NCBI GenBank assembly: GCA_009667805.1
Contig: CM019067.1
Span: 249,275,721-249,339,720 of the forward strand
DNA: 64,000 nucleotides
Reading direction: 5' to 3'
DNA from: Leptobrachium leishanense
Taxonomy: Eukaryota; Chordata; Amphibia; Anura; Megophryidae
The translations under genes and the position numbers were made by a program. Positions 12,047-21,509 of this stretch are shown here, piece by piece. Under the pieces are notes generated by a model that saw only the letters and a list, made by a program, of their open reading frames with translations, had not been told where the DNA came from and ran no database searches. The stretch's first letter is position 1. Every line of letters starts with the position of its first letter.

Positions 12047-12869
12047 TTATAGAGAAAGGTGCTCACCACATGTGGGTAAATTTCTTTGTAAAAACTAGAA
12101 AAAAAAGATAAAAAATAATTGCAATTGATTTTTTAATTTTGTGGTTTTACAGGGTTTTTCTTTAACAGTAAAAGACAAGCCACTCCCCTGTGTTGGATAC
12201 CCTTTCCTGAAACACTAAAATCAATATTTTTTGTTTCTTTTGTCTTACAGAGCAAGGTGCACCTCTGTGGTGGGCGTGTCTAGGCAAATGCCTACTTTGC
12301 CTAATTATCGATCCAGCCCTGGCTCGACCTGGACATCGTAACAGCTCGAGCCTATTACATCCGAGATACAAGTTCAGCTTGTGTCTTGGATGTAGCGCCA
12401 GATTACTGTACATTAATGTCTCCTATACTTTGCAATGGAGACATTAATGTTGCGGTAGCAAAGGAAGAACTAACTATTCCAACCAGCTCAGTGTCTGATG
12501 TTGTTCAGGTTTTAATAATGTCTCTTCAACCCTAGTGGTTGCACTTCAGCACAATCACTTATCACAATATATACCCAGCAAAAAATCCCGTACTCACCTC
12601 AGATGGCTCAATGAAGAGAGTGGGCAGAGGAGCACTAGGAACAAATAGTTTACGGTGTTCCTCTGACGGATCTCACTCGCGCCAAAGCCTGTCAGTCTCC
12701 ATGACGTACTATGGACTTCTGGAACTAATAACAGCATGGCACTTAGCGCCTCTGGAGTTATCAAGTTGTGGCTCATTAGTACTACAACTCAAGCTGCTGA
12801 TAAAGCGGAAAGCAGTCGCAAATGATTTCCATTTGTGTCTTGCCTTTAACTTCTGAGTTTTGATTTGGC
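12047..12869. other. No gene seen; includes a CAGGGCYGGAT repeat end
   Basis: Mostly AT-rich DNA without recognisable coding sequence. At 12270-12332, minus strand, lies a copy of a dispersed repeat beginning CAGGGCTGGATCGATAATTA, followed by GGCAAAGTAGGCATTTGCC. The same repeat at 34924-35570 carries a solo LTR, so this copy shows the uninserted state. A small inverted repeat with ACATTAATGT arms lies near 12410-12455. Confidence 0.5.
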
Positions 12870-13858
12870 TCTTGGGGCAGTACTACGAAGTTGGCGCTAA
12901 AACGGGGATGCTAAGGTGGAAAACCTGTGCCTGCAGGTTTTCCCTTAGTGCTGCATGACGAGGCAGACTGCCCCGTAATATGGTGATGAAATGGGGACAC
13001 TAAGCCCTTGGATACTCAAGTCATCGAGCTATCCCCTCCTGGAGTCCATAGGACTCCATGGAGGCTTGTGCTGCTGAGTCACGTGACCTGCAGGATCTCG
13101 CTCTCGTGAGATCATGCAGGTCCATGAGTGCTTCGCGGAAGGAGGCTAGTGACTTTTTTCCCCCAGTTTCACTCTGCTTCCGGCGGCCAGAAGCGGCAGA
13201 TCAGGCCACCATTCGTTACGCAAGATGAGAGGTGAGTATCTGATTTTTGGGTGGATTTTCAGTTGGTGCTAAATGATTCCACTCCACATGTTAAGCATAG
13301 GGAGCACAAAGTACAGTAAGCTCGCAGAAGAGAGCACAATCCCTGATGCACTAACAGGTTTTTTAACCCGTTAGTGTTCAGAATGTAATATATAGAGAAA
13401 AAATGTGGCGGGACAGGCGCTTCCTTCACACTGACAGGGATGTCCTCACTTAAATGACAGTTCTCCCCTCTGTTGGATGAGTGTAAACCTCAAACAAAAC
13501 AGAAAACAAAAATAATGGTGCAGTATGTCAAGGCAGTATACTATTAAAATAAAGATAAGAGGATTGCACTCACATGGTGTGGTGTCTTAGTATCAGACAC
13601 CAGATGTTTATAGCGGCTGGCAGAATTATGGAAGGAACGCTAGACTTCCCTTGGTGGTGCTCCAACGTCTGTGGTGGTCCTCCAATCTTTGGGTACTCCA
13701 AGAGCCTTGATGTTGTTTCAGTATCCGTTCCCCTGATCCTCAGCAGCGGTGTAGATCACAATCATGTGGGGTACAGCAGCCAGGAAACAGGAAGAATAGG
13801 GACAGCACGCAAGGTATAATGGGATTTATTGGTATAAAATAATTAAAATAATCTTGGT

Positions 13859-13905
13859 ACATCCAAACGCGTTTCGCGGTATGAAGCCGCTTCCTCAGTA
13901 GATGT
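13859..13905 (-). ncRNA. Hammerhead ribozyme motif, left arm
   Basis: Mirror image of the motif on the other arm. CUGAGGA is at 13898-13892 and GAAA at 13875-13872 on the minus strand, with identical stems. Predicted cleavage lies after 13866 on the minus strand. The two motifs lie 11 bp apart, head to head across the palindrome centre, so either transcript would also contain the other's complement and could fold into a long hairpin instead. Confidence 0.62.
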
Positions 13906-13916
13906 CATCTACATTG

Positions 13917-13963
13917 ACATCTACTGAGGAAGCGGCTTCATACCGCGAAACGCGTTTGGATGT
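13917..13963 (+). ncRNA. Hammerhead ribozyme motif, right arm
   Basis: Read as RNA: stem I 5' strand ACAUCUA (13917-13923), core CUGAGGA (13924-13930), one extra A, stem II GCGG/CCGC with a 7-nt loop (13932-13946), GAAA (13947-13950), a tiny stem III in the palindrome ACGCGU (13950-13955), H17 = U (13956), then stem I 3' strand UGGAUGU (13957-13963). Stem I pairs over 7 bp with one G-U. Predicted cleavage follows 13956. All core bases of a type I hammerhead are present; the extra A after CUGAGGA departs from the textbook core. A stem III this short usually needs dimers, which the self-complementary ACGCGU would allow. Confidence 0.65.
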
Positions 13964-14735
13964 ACCAAGATTATTTTAATTATTTTATACCAATAAATCC
14001 CATTATACCTTGCGTGCTGTCCCTATTCTTCCTGTTTCCTGGCTGCTGTACCCCACATGATTGTGATCTACACCGCTGCTGAGGATCAGGGGAACGGATA
14101 CTGAAACAACATCAAGGCTCTTGGAGTACCCAAAGATTGGAGGACCACCACAGACGTTGGAGCACCACCAAGGGAAGTCTGGCGTTCCTTCCATAATTCT
14201 GCCAGCCGCTATAAACATCTGGTGTCTGATACTAAGACACCACACCATGTGAGTGCAATCCTCTTATCTTTATTTTAATAGTATACTGCCTTGACATACT
14301 GCACCATTATTTTTGTTTTCTGTTTTGTTTGAGGTTTACACTCATCCAACAGAGGGGAGAACTGTCATTTAAGTGAGGACATCCCTGTCAGTGTGAAGGA
14401 AGCGCCTGTCCCGCCACATTTTTTCTCTATTTATGCTTCTAACTGGGTTTTTAGGGATAAGCCCGAGTGAACGGACAAGCTGCTGATTTACTGTGAGAAA
14501 CATTCACAATTTACGGTTTTATTGCTGCCTTTTTTTTCTGCTCTTAAAGGTCTAGAGGGGTTAATTAACCCTCAACATATGAACAATTGTGAAAGGAAAC
14601 ACTGGGTGGCGCCCAGAACACAGATTCTTCTGTTTCAGAATGTAATATGGTGGTCCTGCACTAGGGCCACTTAACCTAGTGTTAACGCTCACATAGCTGA
14701 GTGCTAACGCTAGCGTTAAGTTTGTAATAGGGCCT

Positions 14736-15710
14736 CAATTCTTTTAGTTACTGTGAGAGTAGGAAATGCTTCTTGTAGCTTCTTTACAGTAATATGGAAT
14801 GCCAGGTATGAGATCTCACACAAAATAATTTATTATTTCCCCAGGAAGATTAGTCTTGCATTAAAATGGTATGCACATGTTGGCTTTATACGCCATTTTT
14901 CATTTTTTATTGCAGTTCAATGCAAAGGTATGTATACGCTCTATTGGTATCAAAATGTTAAAGAAGCAGCTAATGTGTTCAACATTAGTAATAAGTTAAA
15001 AGAAAATAATCAAGAAGACTGCACTTATATTATGCATTAGTAAAGCATCGACCCTAAACGCTTGCTTTAGCAAATGACATTTATGAAAACGAATTAGGAC
15101 AAATAAATAAGTAGCACATAAATATGAAATATAGAAGTGTGTCACATATGTAGATTTAATTACGGTTTACTGCTATCTTCTATTAAGAACTTCAGATTTA
15201 TGAGGCTGTAAATATGAGGCTAAAAGCTGTTGAACAATTATATTGTGCTTTTGTGTTACTTAACAGTGACATGATATATTTAAGTGCTTTACTTACAGAA
15301 ATGTACTGGTTTGTCTGTTTTTATTTTACTTGAACACATTTACATAAATCAAACTGTTGTAAATGTTTATTGACATTAACTTCTTCCATCCTGTCCGGTA
15401 CTACATCGACATTGGATTGTGAACTCACATTTTCTACATGGAAATGTAAACTGCAATACAGTTATGAAGATCATGAGCACACTGGGAATGGGCATTAGCA
15501 ATAGGCGCCTGCTGTTGGTGGTTAGATGCTCAGGTCATGTTTTACCTCAAAGACACCATTTCATAATAAATTATACCATATAAAAAACAGATTGCATCCA
15601 TCAGAAATGCCAAGAAAGTCCCTTTTGCACGGGAGTAACAGCAACCCTCATTAATTGTTTCAGTCTTAGTCGTGCCTCGTTAGGTGGGTGTAGTTGATAT
15701 CTCGCTAGGC
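14736..15710. other. AT-rich DNA without recognised features
   Basis: I see no coding exon, RNA gene or clear transposon end here. The one open frame (14753-15040) has no protein-like pattern. Confidence 0.5.
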
Positions 15711-15894
15711 AAATGGTTCCCCAACCCTGCCCTTCAAGTGTTCCTAACAGGCTTCATTTAAGAATTTTCTTAGGGAAATGCAGACTGAATCCTGCAATCA
15801 CTGAGCAGCAAATCATATCATCTGTGCGGTACTTCAGATATCTGGCAAACCTGGCCTGTTAGTGGTACGTGAAGACGAGGTTTGGGAATCACTA
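15711..15894. mobile_element. hAT MITE, 184 bp, uninserted sibling
   Basis: Terminal inverted repeats read AAATGGTTCCCCAACC on the left and, reversed, TAGTGATTCCCAAACC on the right. The flanking 8-mers CGCTAGGC (15703-15710) and CTCTAGGC (15895-15902) match at 7 of 8. The interior matches the interior of the element at 15966-17489 once the latter's nested insertion is removed ('ATCAYCTGTGC', 'GCTCAGTGATTGCAGGATTC' in reverse). Confidence 0.7.
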
Positions 15895-16172
15895 CTCTAG
15901 GCCATTGCCGTTGTTCATTCCCAGTCTTCTGATAATCCTAGTTTTTGTTCTTCATAGTTCTGCAGCAGTGTTTCCCAAACTTGTCCTCAGGACCAGGGCC
16001 GGCCCAAGACATTGTGCTGCCTGGAGCAAAGGATGAAATGCTGCCCCCCAAAAAAAAACACGCAGCGTGTATGAGCGTATCACAGTGCGCCACAGCAATA
16101 AAATTCAAACACTCATACACACCGTACATTAGAATTTTCTTGATGTGGAGCTCTGTGATACAGTAATGTGTG

Positions 16173-16361
16173 AAAGGATTTTACCAGGAAGGATACATTG
16201 AGATTTCTCTCGTTTTCAAGTATGTCCTGGGTGGCGAGTATGTACCGTTAGGGGTCTTGCCCAAGGACACTTACTGGAGAGGTTGCTCGCTGGGATCGAA
16301 CCCATGTCTCCACAGGCTCTCTCCACGCAGAGCAGTGATGTTACCTCTACTCCACCCAGCC
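16173..16361 (-). mobile_element. tRNA-derived SINE, copy 1
   Basis: On the minus strand the head begins GGCTGGGTGGAGTAGAGGTA. It carries a Pol III B-box match, here ending at the plus-strand GGGATCGAACC (minus GGTTCGATCCC). The 3' tail …CCCAGGACATACTTGAAAACG and TCCTTCCTGGTAAAATCC matches the 3' end of the LINE at 53279-53984. About 189 bp long, non-coding. Confidence 0.8.
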
Positions 16362-16378
16362 GAGGTGTATATAACTGA

Positions 16379-16575
16379 GCCCAGCGCCACATACCCAGCA
16401 GTGCCCAGCGTCACATACCCAGCAGTGCCCAGTGTCACATACCCAGCAGTGCCCAGCGTCACATACCCAGCAGAGCCCAGCGTCACATACCCAGCAGAGC
16501 CCAGCGTTACATATCCAGCAGTGCCCAGCATCACATACCCAGCAGTGCCCAGTGTCACATACCCAGCAGTGCCCA
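16379..16575. repeat. 24-bp minisatellite (about 8 units)
   Basis: Tandem units of the type CACATACCCAGCAGTGCCCA, 24 bp long, with few substitutions. All reading frames stay open in several directions because the unit length is a multiple of three; this is not a protein repeat. Confidence 0.9.
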
Positions 16576-16968
16576 CACATGGGTATATTGCCCCAGCTCA
16601 CTCATGGATATATTTGCCCCCAGGCTCACTCATGGAAATATTTGCCCCCAGACTCACACATGGAAATATTTTCCCCCAGACTCACTCATGGAAATATTTT
16701 CCCCCAGACTCACTCATGGATATATTTGCCCCCAGGCTCACTCATGGATATATTTGCCCCCAGGCTCACTCATGGAAATATTTGCCCCCAGACTCACACA
16801 TGGAAATATTTGCCCCTAGACTCACACATGGAAATATTTTCCCCCAGACTCACTCATGGAAATATTTGCCCCCAGACTCACTCATGGATATATTTGCCCC
16901 CAGGCACACTCATGGATATATTTGCCCCCAGGCACACTCATGGATATATTTGCCCCCAGGCTCACCTT
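16576..16968. repeat. 28-bp minisatellite (about 14 units)
   Basis: Units contain ACTCATGGATATATTTGCCC. Variants alternate GATATA/GAAATA and CCAGG/CCAGA. The reverse complement of the same core forms the array at 49398-50105. Confidence 0.9.
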
Positions 16969-16998
16969 TGCCAGGCCCAGGCTCCGATGGGCAGATCG

Positions 16999-17197
16999 TG
17001 TGGCCACCGCGTTCCTTCCTTCAACGAGCGGCAGCCTCGTGAGTATCTGCCGCTCGCCTGGGATCCACCTTCCAGCCTGCCGCGATCTCGCGAGATCACG
17101 TGATCTCGATCGCGGCAGGCTGGCGGATGGATCTCAGGCGAGCGGGAGATACTCATGCGGCTGCCGCTCGTTGAAGGAACGAACGCGGCGGCCGCAC
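16999..17197. repeat. GC-rich imperfect palindrome
   Basis: Arms of about 95 bp containing TTCAACGAGCGGCAGCC and GATCTCGCGAGATC-type sequence fold back around 17095. A comparable but different palindrome (49145-49345) adjoins the second minisatellite array. Confidence 0.75.
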
Positions 17198-17969
17198 AAT
17201 CTGCCGCCGCCGCAAAAAAAAATAGTGCAGAGTGCAGCAGCGGTGCCGGGGGCTGAAATTAAACGCCCCCAAATTTCTGCCGCCTGGCGCTGCTGCTCCG
17301 CTCTGCACCATTGTTCGGCTGGCCCTGCTCAGGACCCTCCACCTCGCCAGGTTTACCAGATATCCGAAGCACAGCACAGGTGATATGATTTGCTGCTCAG
17401 TGATTGCAGGATTCAGTCTGTATTTCACCAAGGTGATCTGCAAAATCTGGCCTGGTTGAGGGTCCCGAGGACAGGTTTGGGAAACACTGTTCTACAGGGT
17501 AATCCAGACACGGACCTAGTGCTTGAGATCCCTAGGTTTAAGATATATCCTCTGGATGTAGAATCAGAAGATAAACCCTTTTTGTTAGCACACCGGTCAT
17601 ATGTTATTCAAGAGTTTTGCGAAGGTCATACACTCTGAAATATTTTGTGTTCAGTGCCATAATTTTTTTTTATCTCTAGCGGTGGAACCGTTCAGAATGC
17701 ACATTATCAGGGTTGTCCAAAGAGATCCGAATTGCTTGAGAAAGGTAACCGAACGCTGAAATTCAGCGTTCGGTTACCTTTCCTGGCCATTCGGCTATCC
17801 AGAGAGCAGGCAATTCGCCAAATCCTGGCGAATTGCCTGCACATACGGTGCCTGTTCGGGGCCTGTTCGAGGGCAGAGAAATCCCCATGAAAAGCACTGC
17901 TTCGGCTATTCAGAGAACACAAACCAGCAGTGAAAGGTTCCCGAAATGCCCTGCCATTCGGTGGTTTAA

Positions 17970-19148
17970 CCCCTTAAGGACGGCTGACGTACCCTGTACG
18001 TCCTGTCCACGGGTCTCGCTTAGACCCACGGACGTACAGGGTACGTCAGCGGCGCCTAATCCCCCTCCCGCCCGATACTCACCTCCCTCGCTGGATCCCT
18101 CGGCGATCTGGCAGGGAGGAAGCCTGCCCATATGATTTACATGGGCAGGCGAGGCTGATGACGTCGCCACGCTGCGTGGTGACGTCATCAGCAGGTGTCC
18201 CCATGCAAATCAATGGAGGGGAGGGGGGGCTCCTTCGGAGCCCTCTAGCTCCCCAACCATTGAAGCTAGGGAGATGCTTTTTGCACTGCTGAAAATGGGA
18301 GAGTCTCCCCTTTTCAGCGGTGCATTAACCATTTTGCCGCCAAATCACGTTACGGCGCTAATTGGCGCCAAAACGGGATTCGAACCTGGAGGGGGCTGAC
18401 ATCTTGGATGTCAGCCAAGCCTCCAGGTCCCCCCCCACCCACTGACAACCTCACCATATGTGTGAGGATGTCAGTGGGCCAGTTAACCATCTAGCTGCCA
18501 TGTAGAGATAAGGAGATCCTAAGGATCCCTTTATCTCACGATCCATGACAGCTAGATGGTCATATTTGACATCATTTGAAAGGCCTTTCCAATGATACCA
18601 AACATGACCAGGTTTGGTTTAAAAAAAAAAAAAAAAAAAAAAAATAAAATAATTTTTTATTTTTTTTAAGTTTTTTTGTCTGGGGGGTTTAATTAAATAG
18701 GACCTAGGCTGTCATCTCAAAATAATTCGCACAAAATGGTCAGAATGAGCGCAGCGCACATAGGTGAACTGGCTCAGCAGTGAAAGGGTTAAAAGGCAAA
18801 AACATGTAAAAATTGGGTATTTCTATTCTCGGGTTAAAATTTTGAAACTATTTAGCTGGGGTTTTTATTGGTGGTTGTAGATTTTGGGGATTAAATTACG
18901 AAAAAGTGTGTTTTTATCATTTTTTCATCATATTTCATATTTTTTTATAGTAAATATTGGATATGATGGAAATAATGGTATTTCTAGAAAGTTCATTTAA
19001 TGGCGGGAAAAAGGGTGTATAATATGTGTGGGTTGAATAAACGAGTAAGAGGAAAATTTTACCTAAACACTAACAGCACAGAAATGTAAAAACAGCACTA
19101 AACGCACTAAAGGACGGATTTGTGTAAAACCGCCCGGTCACTAAGGGG
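17970..19148. mobile_element. piggyBac-like TTAA element, outer
   Basis: TTAA at 17966-17969 and 19149-19152 flanks ends reading CCCCTTAAGGACGG and, reversed, CCCCTTAGTGACCGG. TTAA duplications with CCC-type ends are the piggyBac pattern. It contains a palindrome with TACGTCCxxG arms (17985-18050), 'GACATCTTGGATGTC' (18397-18411), a poly-A run (18620-18643) and the inner element 18487-18788. No transposase is encoded. Confidence 0.6.
18487..18788. mobile_element. piggyBac-like MITE, inner
   Basis: Bounded by TTAA at 18483-18486 and 18789-18792. The reversed right end is CCCTTTCACTGCTGAGCC, close to that of 51500-52144, and the interior shares CCTTTCCAATGATNCCAAAC and ACATGACCA with it. The left end is CCATCTAGCTGCC. 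Confidence 0.55.
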
Positions 19149-19775
19149 TTAATTCGGCAAGTTAATTCAGGAGAATCCCATAGGCTTCAATGTTAAAAAT
19201 ATTCCCGTTTTAATTCAATATCTAATAAACCATTCATTATAAAATTATGCAGTAAAGAGTCTCTTTACTTCTAGATTTTTTAGGATACTTTAAGCATTTT
19301 TCTTAATTATTTTTTTTTTTTTAAAGTTTACTTCTTTTTTCTGTAACAGCCCTCTTTATTATCATTCCCTGGACCTCCTGTGTAAATTTCAGACATTTTC
19401 GCTCAGTAGTTTCTTTGCAAACAGCGTTTCATTTTCACAGATTCACACAAACTATTTTGCTAATTTATTCACCTCCCTCGTCTGCGGTCTCAGCTGCTTC
19501 GGCTGTGTGCGATCGGCTCCTGCTCGGGCTTTTTGCCGTGGTTTTCAGCAGGTTAATCCAGATGTTTTTGAGGGTCTTCGGCGTGCATTTGCTGGGTTTT
19601 GCGGTTAGTTTTCGTCGGGTTTGCGGTAGCTTTTCCCTGCAATTCGGGGGCCCTGTGGTGTTTGCTGAATACACCGCAGGGTCACCGAGATGGGATCAGC
19701 AAAAGGAACCGAATTGAAGAGAACGAAAAGTCACCCAACGTGCGGTGACTTTTCGAATCTCTTTGAATAACCCTG

Positions 19776-20377
19776 TATGTTTACATCACTGAGAGAGCTG
19801 GGTAGGGTAGCTAAATCACTGATTTGTATGGTTTAAGTCATGGTCTATGTATGTTGCTTCATACATTTTACATCTAATAGTTGAAAGGTCTGATAAATAA
19901 CCATATTTAGATAAACATGGGAAACAAATCTCTCTTGATATCCTAAGAACTATTACAGAAGTTCTTTTGTGATTTTTGGCTGATCCTTTTAAAGATTTCT
20001 TAGGCTGTACCAATTACATACCAACTCCTCTCTAGTGACACCCCCCAACTCTCATCCTCTTTCCTAAAGAATCCATTCTACTCTACTTCCAAATCCTACA
20101 TTCACATTCCCAGTGAAAGGTAATTGCACCCTTCAAGCACATAGACTCAACCACAGACTTTTACTCTGGTACAAACATTCTCTTGCATACAATTAGTCAC
20201 ACTGTCATTTAAGTGTTGAAAGTGATTTATTAATAATTATTATATGTATAACATATGTGTGTGCATGGTATATTTTGTGCAAACATGTGGTATGTAGAAA
20301 ACATTATACAATGTAAACCTTTGACTCAACTAAAGTGCCTCTCACTAACTTTAATCCAATTATCTTCACCTTACCCT
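19776..20377. other. No recognised features
   Basis: AT-rich DNA with neither coding sequence nor transposon ends that I can support. Confidence 0.45.
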
Positions 20378-21114
20378 GGGCCTTATTACAATGTTTGCGC
20401 AAAAACGCTCGCGCAGCGTGTTAATTTGTGCGGGAAGCGTTAAACGTTAACGCGCGTAAATTAATGCTTGTATTCCAATCCACGCGCATTTTTCATCCGT
20501 CGAAAAATTGAGCGCGTAAAACGGATGCGCAAAAACGCGTGCACATTAACGTTGCGCGTAGAAATCAGTGTGTGGACTGTTTTTTTCACGCGATTCAGCC
20601 AATCAGAATTAAGAACCACAATTGTCTCCCGTTAAGTTTTTGCGCCTGCCAAAATCAATCTGAGTATATATGCTGCAGCAATAATACAGGCACAGACAAC
20701 TTCTCAATTTTATTGTTTGGTTATCCGTAGAATGTGAAACTATAATTTGTTGCATTTTTTTTTTCAGTCTGGTGTATTTGGGTTCGGCCAGGACGTTCAG
20801 ATTTGCCATTAACACCAGCTTTTAGGAGTCATTAAAATTATGCGTGCAAACGCTGTGCGGTAAAACCTGCGCATAGATTGTAATACCATCCGCGTACCAG
20901 TGCACAAATGCATTTGCGCTCACAATGTTAAGTATAGGATGCACGCAGTATAGTACACTCGCAAAGGGTTCGTGCAGGTCCACCCGCATTAGACAAATGC
21001 GCGCGTTTGTTGCGCTGACTTTGTAATACGACGTTCAGTGCAAAGGGTTTTGCCCCTCGCGTTAATGCGTTTTGCGCACGCGTTAACGTTTGTGTGAAGA
21101 ATGTAATAGAGCCC
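20378..21114. mobile_element. Harbinger-like MITE, GGGCYCTATTAC family, copy 1
   Basis: Ends GGGCCTTATTACAATGTTTG and, reversed, GGGCTCTATTACATTCTTC; flanked by the 3-mer CCT at 20375-20377 and 21115-21117. The interior is unusually rich in CpG and in words such as CGCAAAAACGC. It carries TAACACCAGCTTTTAGGAG at 20810-20828, shared with three other repeats here. No coding sequence. The 3-bp duplication suggests Harbinger but the family is not certain. Confidence 0.7.
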
Positions 21115-21156
21115 CCTGTGTCTTACCTGATACTGATGAAACATATCAGTTTATGG

Positions 21157-21501
21157 CAGTGTTAATTTTAGTCGCATTTTAGTCATCTGAATTTTTTTCC
21201 ATTTTAGTCTAGTTTTAGTTGACTAATTATCATAAGATGTTAGTCAACTAAAGCTACAGTAAATTTAATCTATTAAAATCGAATGGGTTTAGTTAAAGTG
21301 TGATGCAGTGTTAACTTTGACAGCAAATTTTGATATAAGTTTGTAGTAGTCTTTCGACTAAAATGCCATTTAACTTTAGTCAAGTTTTAGTCATTGTTTT
21401 ATTTTTAGTCTAGTTTTATTTTACTGTAGTTTTAGTTATCTAAAACTAGACTAAAGCGTAAAAAAATTCAGGTGACTAAAATGCGCCTAAAATGAACACT
21501 G
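21157..21501. mobile_element. hAT MITE with TTTTAGTC-rich arms, 345 bp
   Basis: Long terminal inverted repeats (CAGTGTTAATTTTAGTCGCA and, reversed, CAGTGTTCATTTTAGGCGCA). Flanking 8-mers GTTTATGG (21149-21156) and GTATATGG (21502-21509) match at 7 of 8. The whole interior is close to a foldback built from TTTTAGTC words. Confidence 0.82.
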
Positions 21502-21509
21502 GTATATGG

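Larger units (their letters stand above)
13392..14430. repeat. Near-perfect 1,039-bp inverted repeat
   Basis: Left arm 13392-13907 and right arm 13915-14430 are reverse complements around a 7-bp spacer centred on 13911. An 81-codon frame is present in mirror image on both arms (13574-13819 plus and 14003-14248 minus) and differs by one residue, Leu versus Pro, so the arms are almost identical. The frame has no recognisable protein features. Arms this similar mean the duplication is young or is kept alike by gene conversion. Confidence 0.95.
13392..14633. mobile_element. Insertion with 15-bp target duplication and 1.04 kb palindrome
   Basis: The 15-bp sequence TTCAGAATGTAATAT occurs at 13377-13391 and again at 14634-14648, so everything between is one insertion. 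It consists of a 1,039-bp near-perfect palindrome (13392-14430) and about 200 bp of other sequence that includes a run of T. A duplication this long is typical of target-primed retroposition rather than of cut-and-paste transposons. Each palindrome arm carries a hammerhead-type ribozyme motif. Hammerheads are known in Penelope-like elements, whose copies can be arranged head to head, so a non-autonomous Penelope-like insertion is my leading idea. No reverse transcriptase is present. Confidence 0.65.
12870..14735. mobile_element. MITE-like repeat, interrupted by the 13392-14633 insertion
   Basis: The left portion (about 12870-13391) matches the repeat at 25408-26095 in order and wording: '…GTGCCTGCA…TTTTCCCTTA', 'ATAGGACTCCATGGA', 'GCTTCSGGCG…AGAAGC', then a GATGAG…GTGAGTAT segment. 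The right end reads GTAATAGGGCCT at 14724-14735, like the ends of the Harbinger-like MITEs at 20378 and 26149. The left terminus is not clear. It has no coding capacity. Confidence 0.5.
15994..17327. mobile_element. Nested non-autonomous hAT with minisatellites and SINE
   Basis: The ends read CAGGGCCGGCC (15994) and, reversed, CAGGGCCAGCC (to 17327). Perfect 8-bp duplications CTCAGGAC lie at 15986-15993 and 17328-17335. Inside, in order: a SINE (16173-16361), a 24-bp tandem array, a 28-bp tandem array, a long palindrome (16999-17197) and GC-rich tail sequence. Long open frames run through the arrays only because the repeat units lack stops. Confidence 0.85.
15966..17489. mobile_element. hAT MITE carrying a nested hAT
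   Basis: Ends are CAGTGTTTCCCAAACTTGTC at 15966 and its reverse complement with small changes at 17470-17489. The flanking 8-mers TTCTGCAG (15958-15965) and TTCTACAG (17490-17497) match at 7 of 8. Without the nested element and its duplication (15994-17335) only about 182 bp remain, the size of the sibling at 15711-15894. It encodes nothing. Confidence 0.82.
17708..19775. mobile_element. Candidate Tc1/mariner-like MITE with nested TTAA elements
   Basis: The left end CAGGGTTGTCCAAAGAGAT and the reversed right end CAGGGTTATTCAAAGAGAT form terminal inverted repeats. TA follows the right end; on the left a TAT precedes, so the duplication is not clean. Inside near the left end lie short perfect hairpins (17742-17781 and about 17807-17841). 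Most of the middle is the nested element 17970-19148. CAGGGTTATTCA termini are seen in frog Tc1-type MITEs. No transposase. Confidence 0.5.

Noticed and set aside
13574..14248. Two near-identical 81-codon frames on opposite strands
   Set aside because: They are mirror images caused by the palindrome; no protein features.
16173..16361. Possible tRNA gene (B-box match GGTTCGATCCC)
   Set aside because: The tRNA-like head continues into a LINE-like tail and occurs three times with the same structure, so it is a SINE. The cloverleaf is not preserved.
16170..17103. Long plus-strand frames (290 and 223 codons) with repeated motifs, and minus frames across 16271-16601
   Set aside because: They run through 24-bp and 28-bp minisatellites whose units lack stops; several frames on both strands are open at once. 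No start context or protein family.
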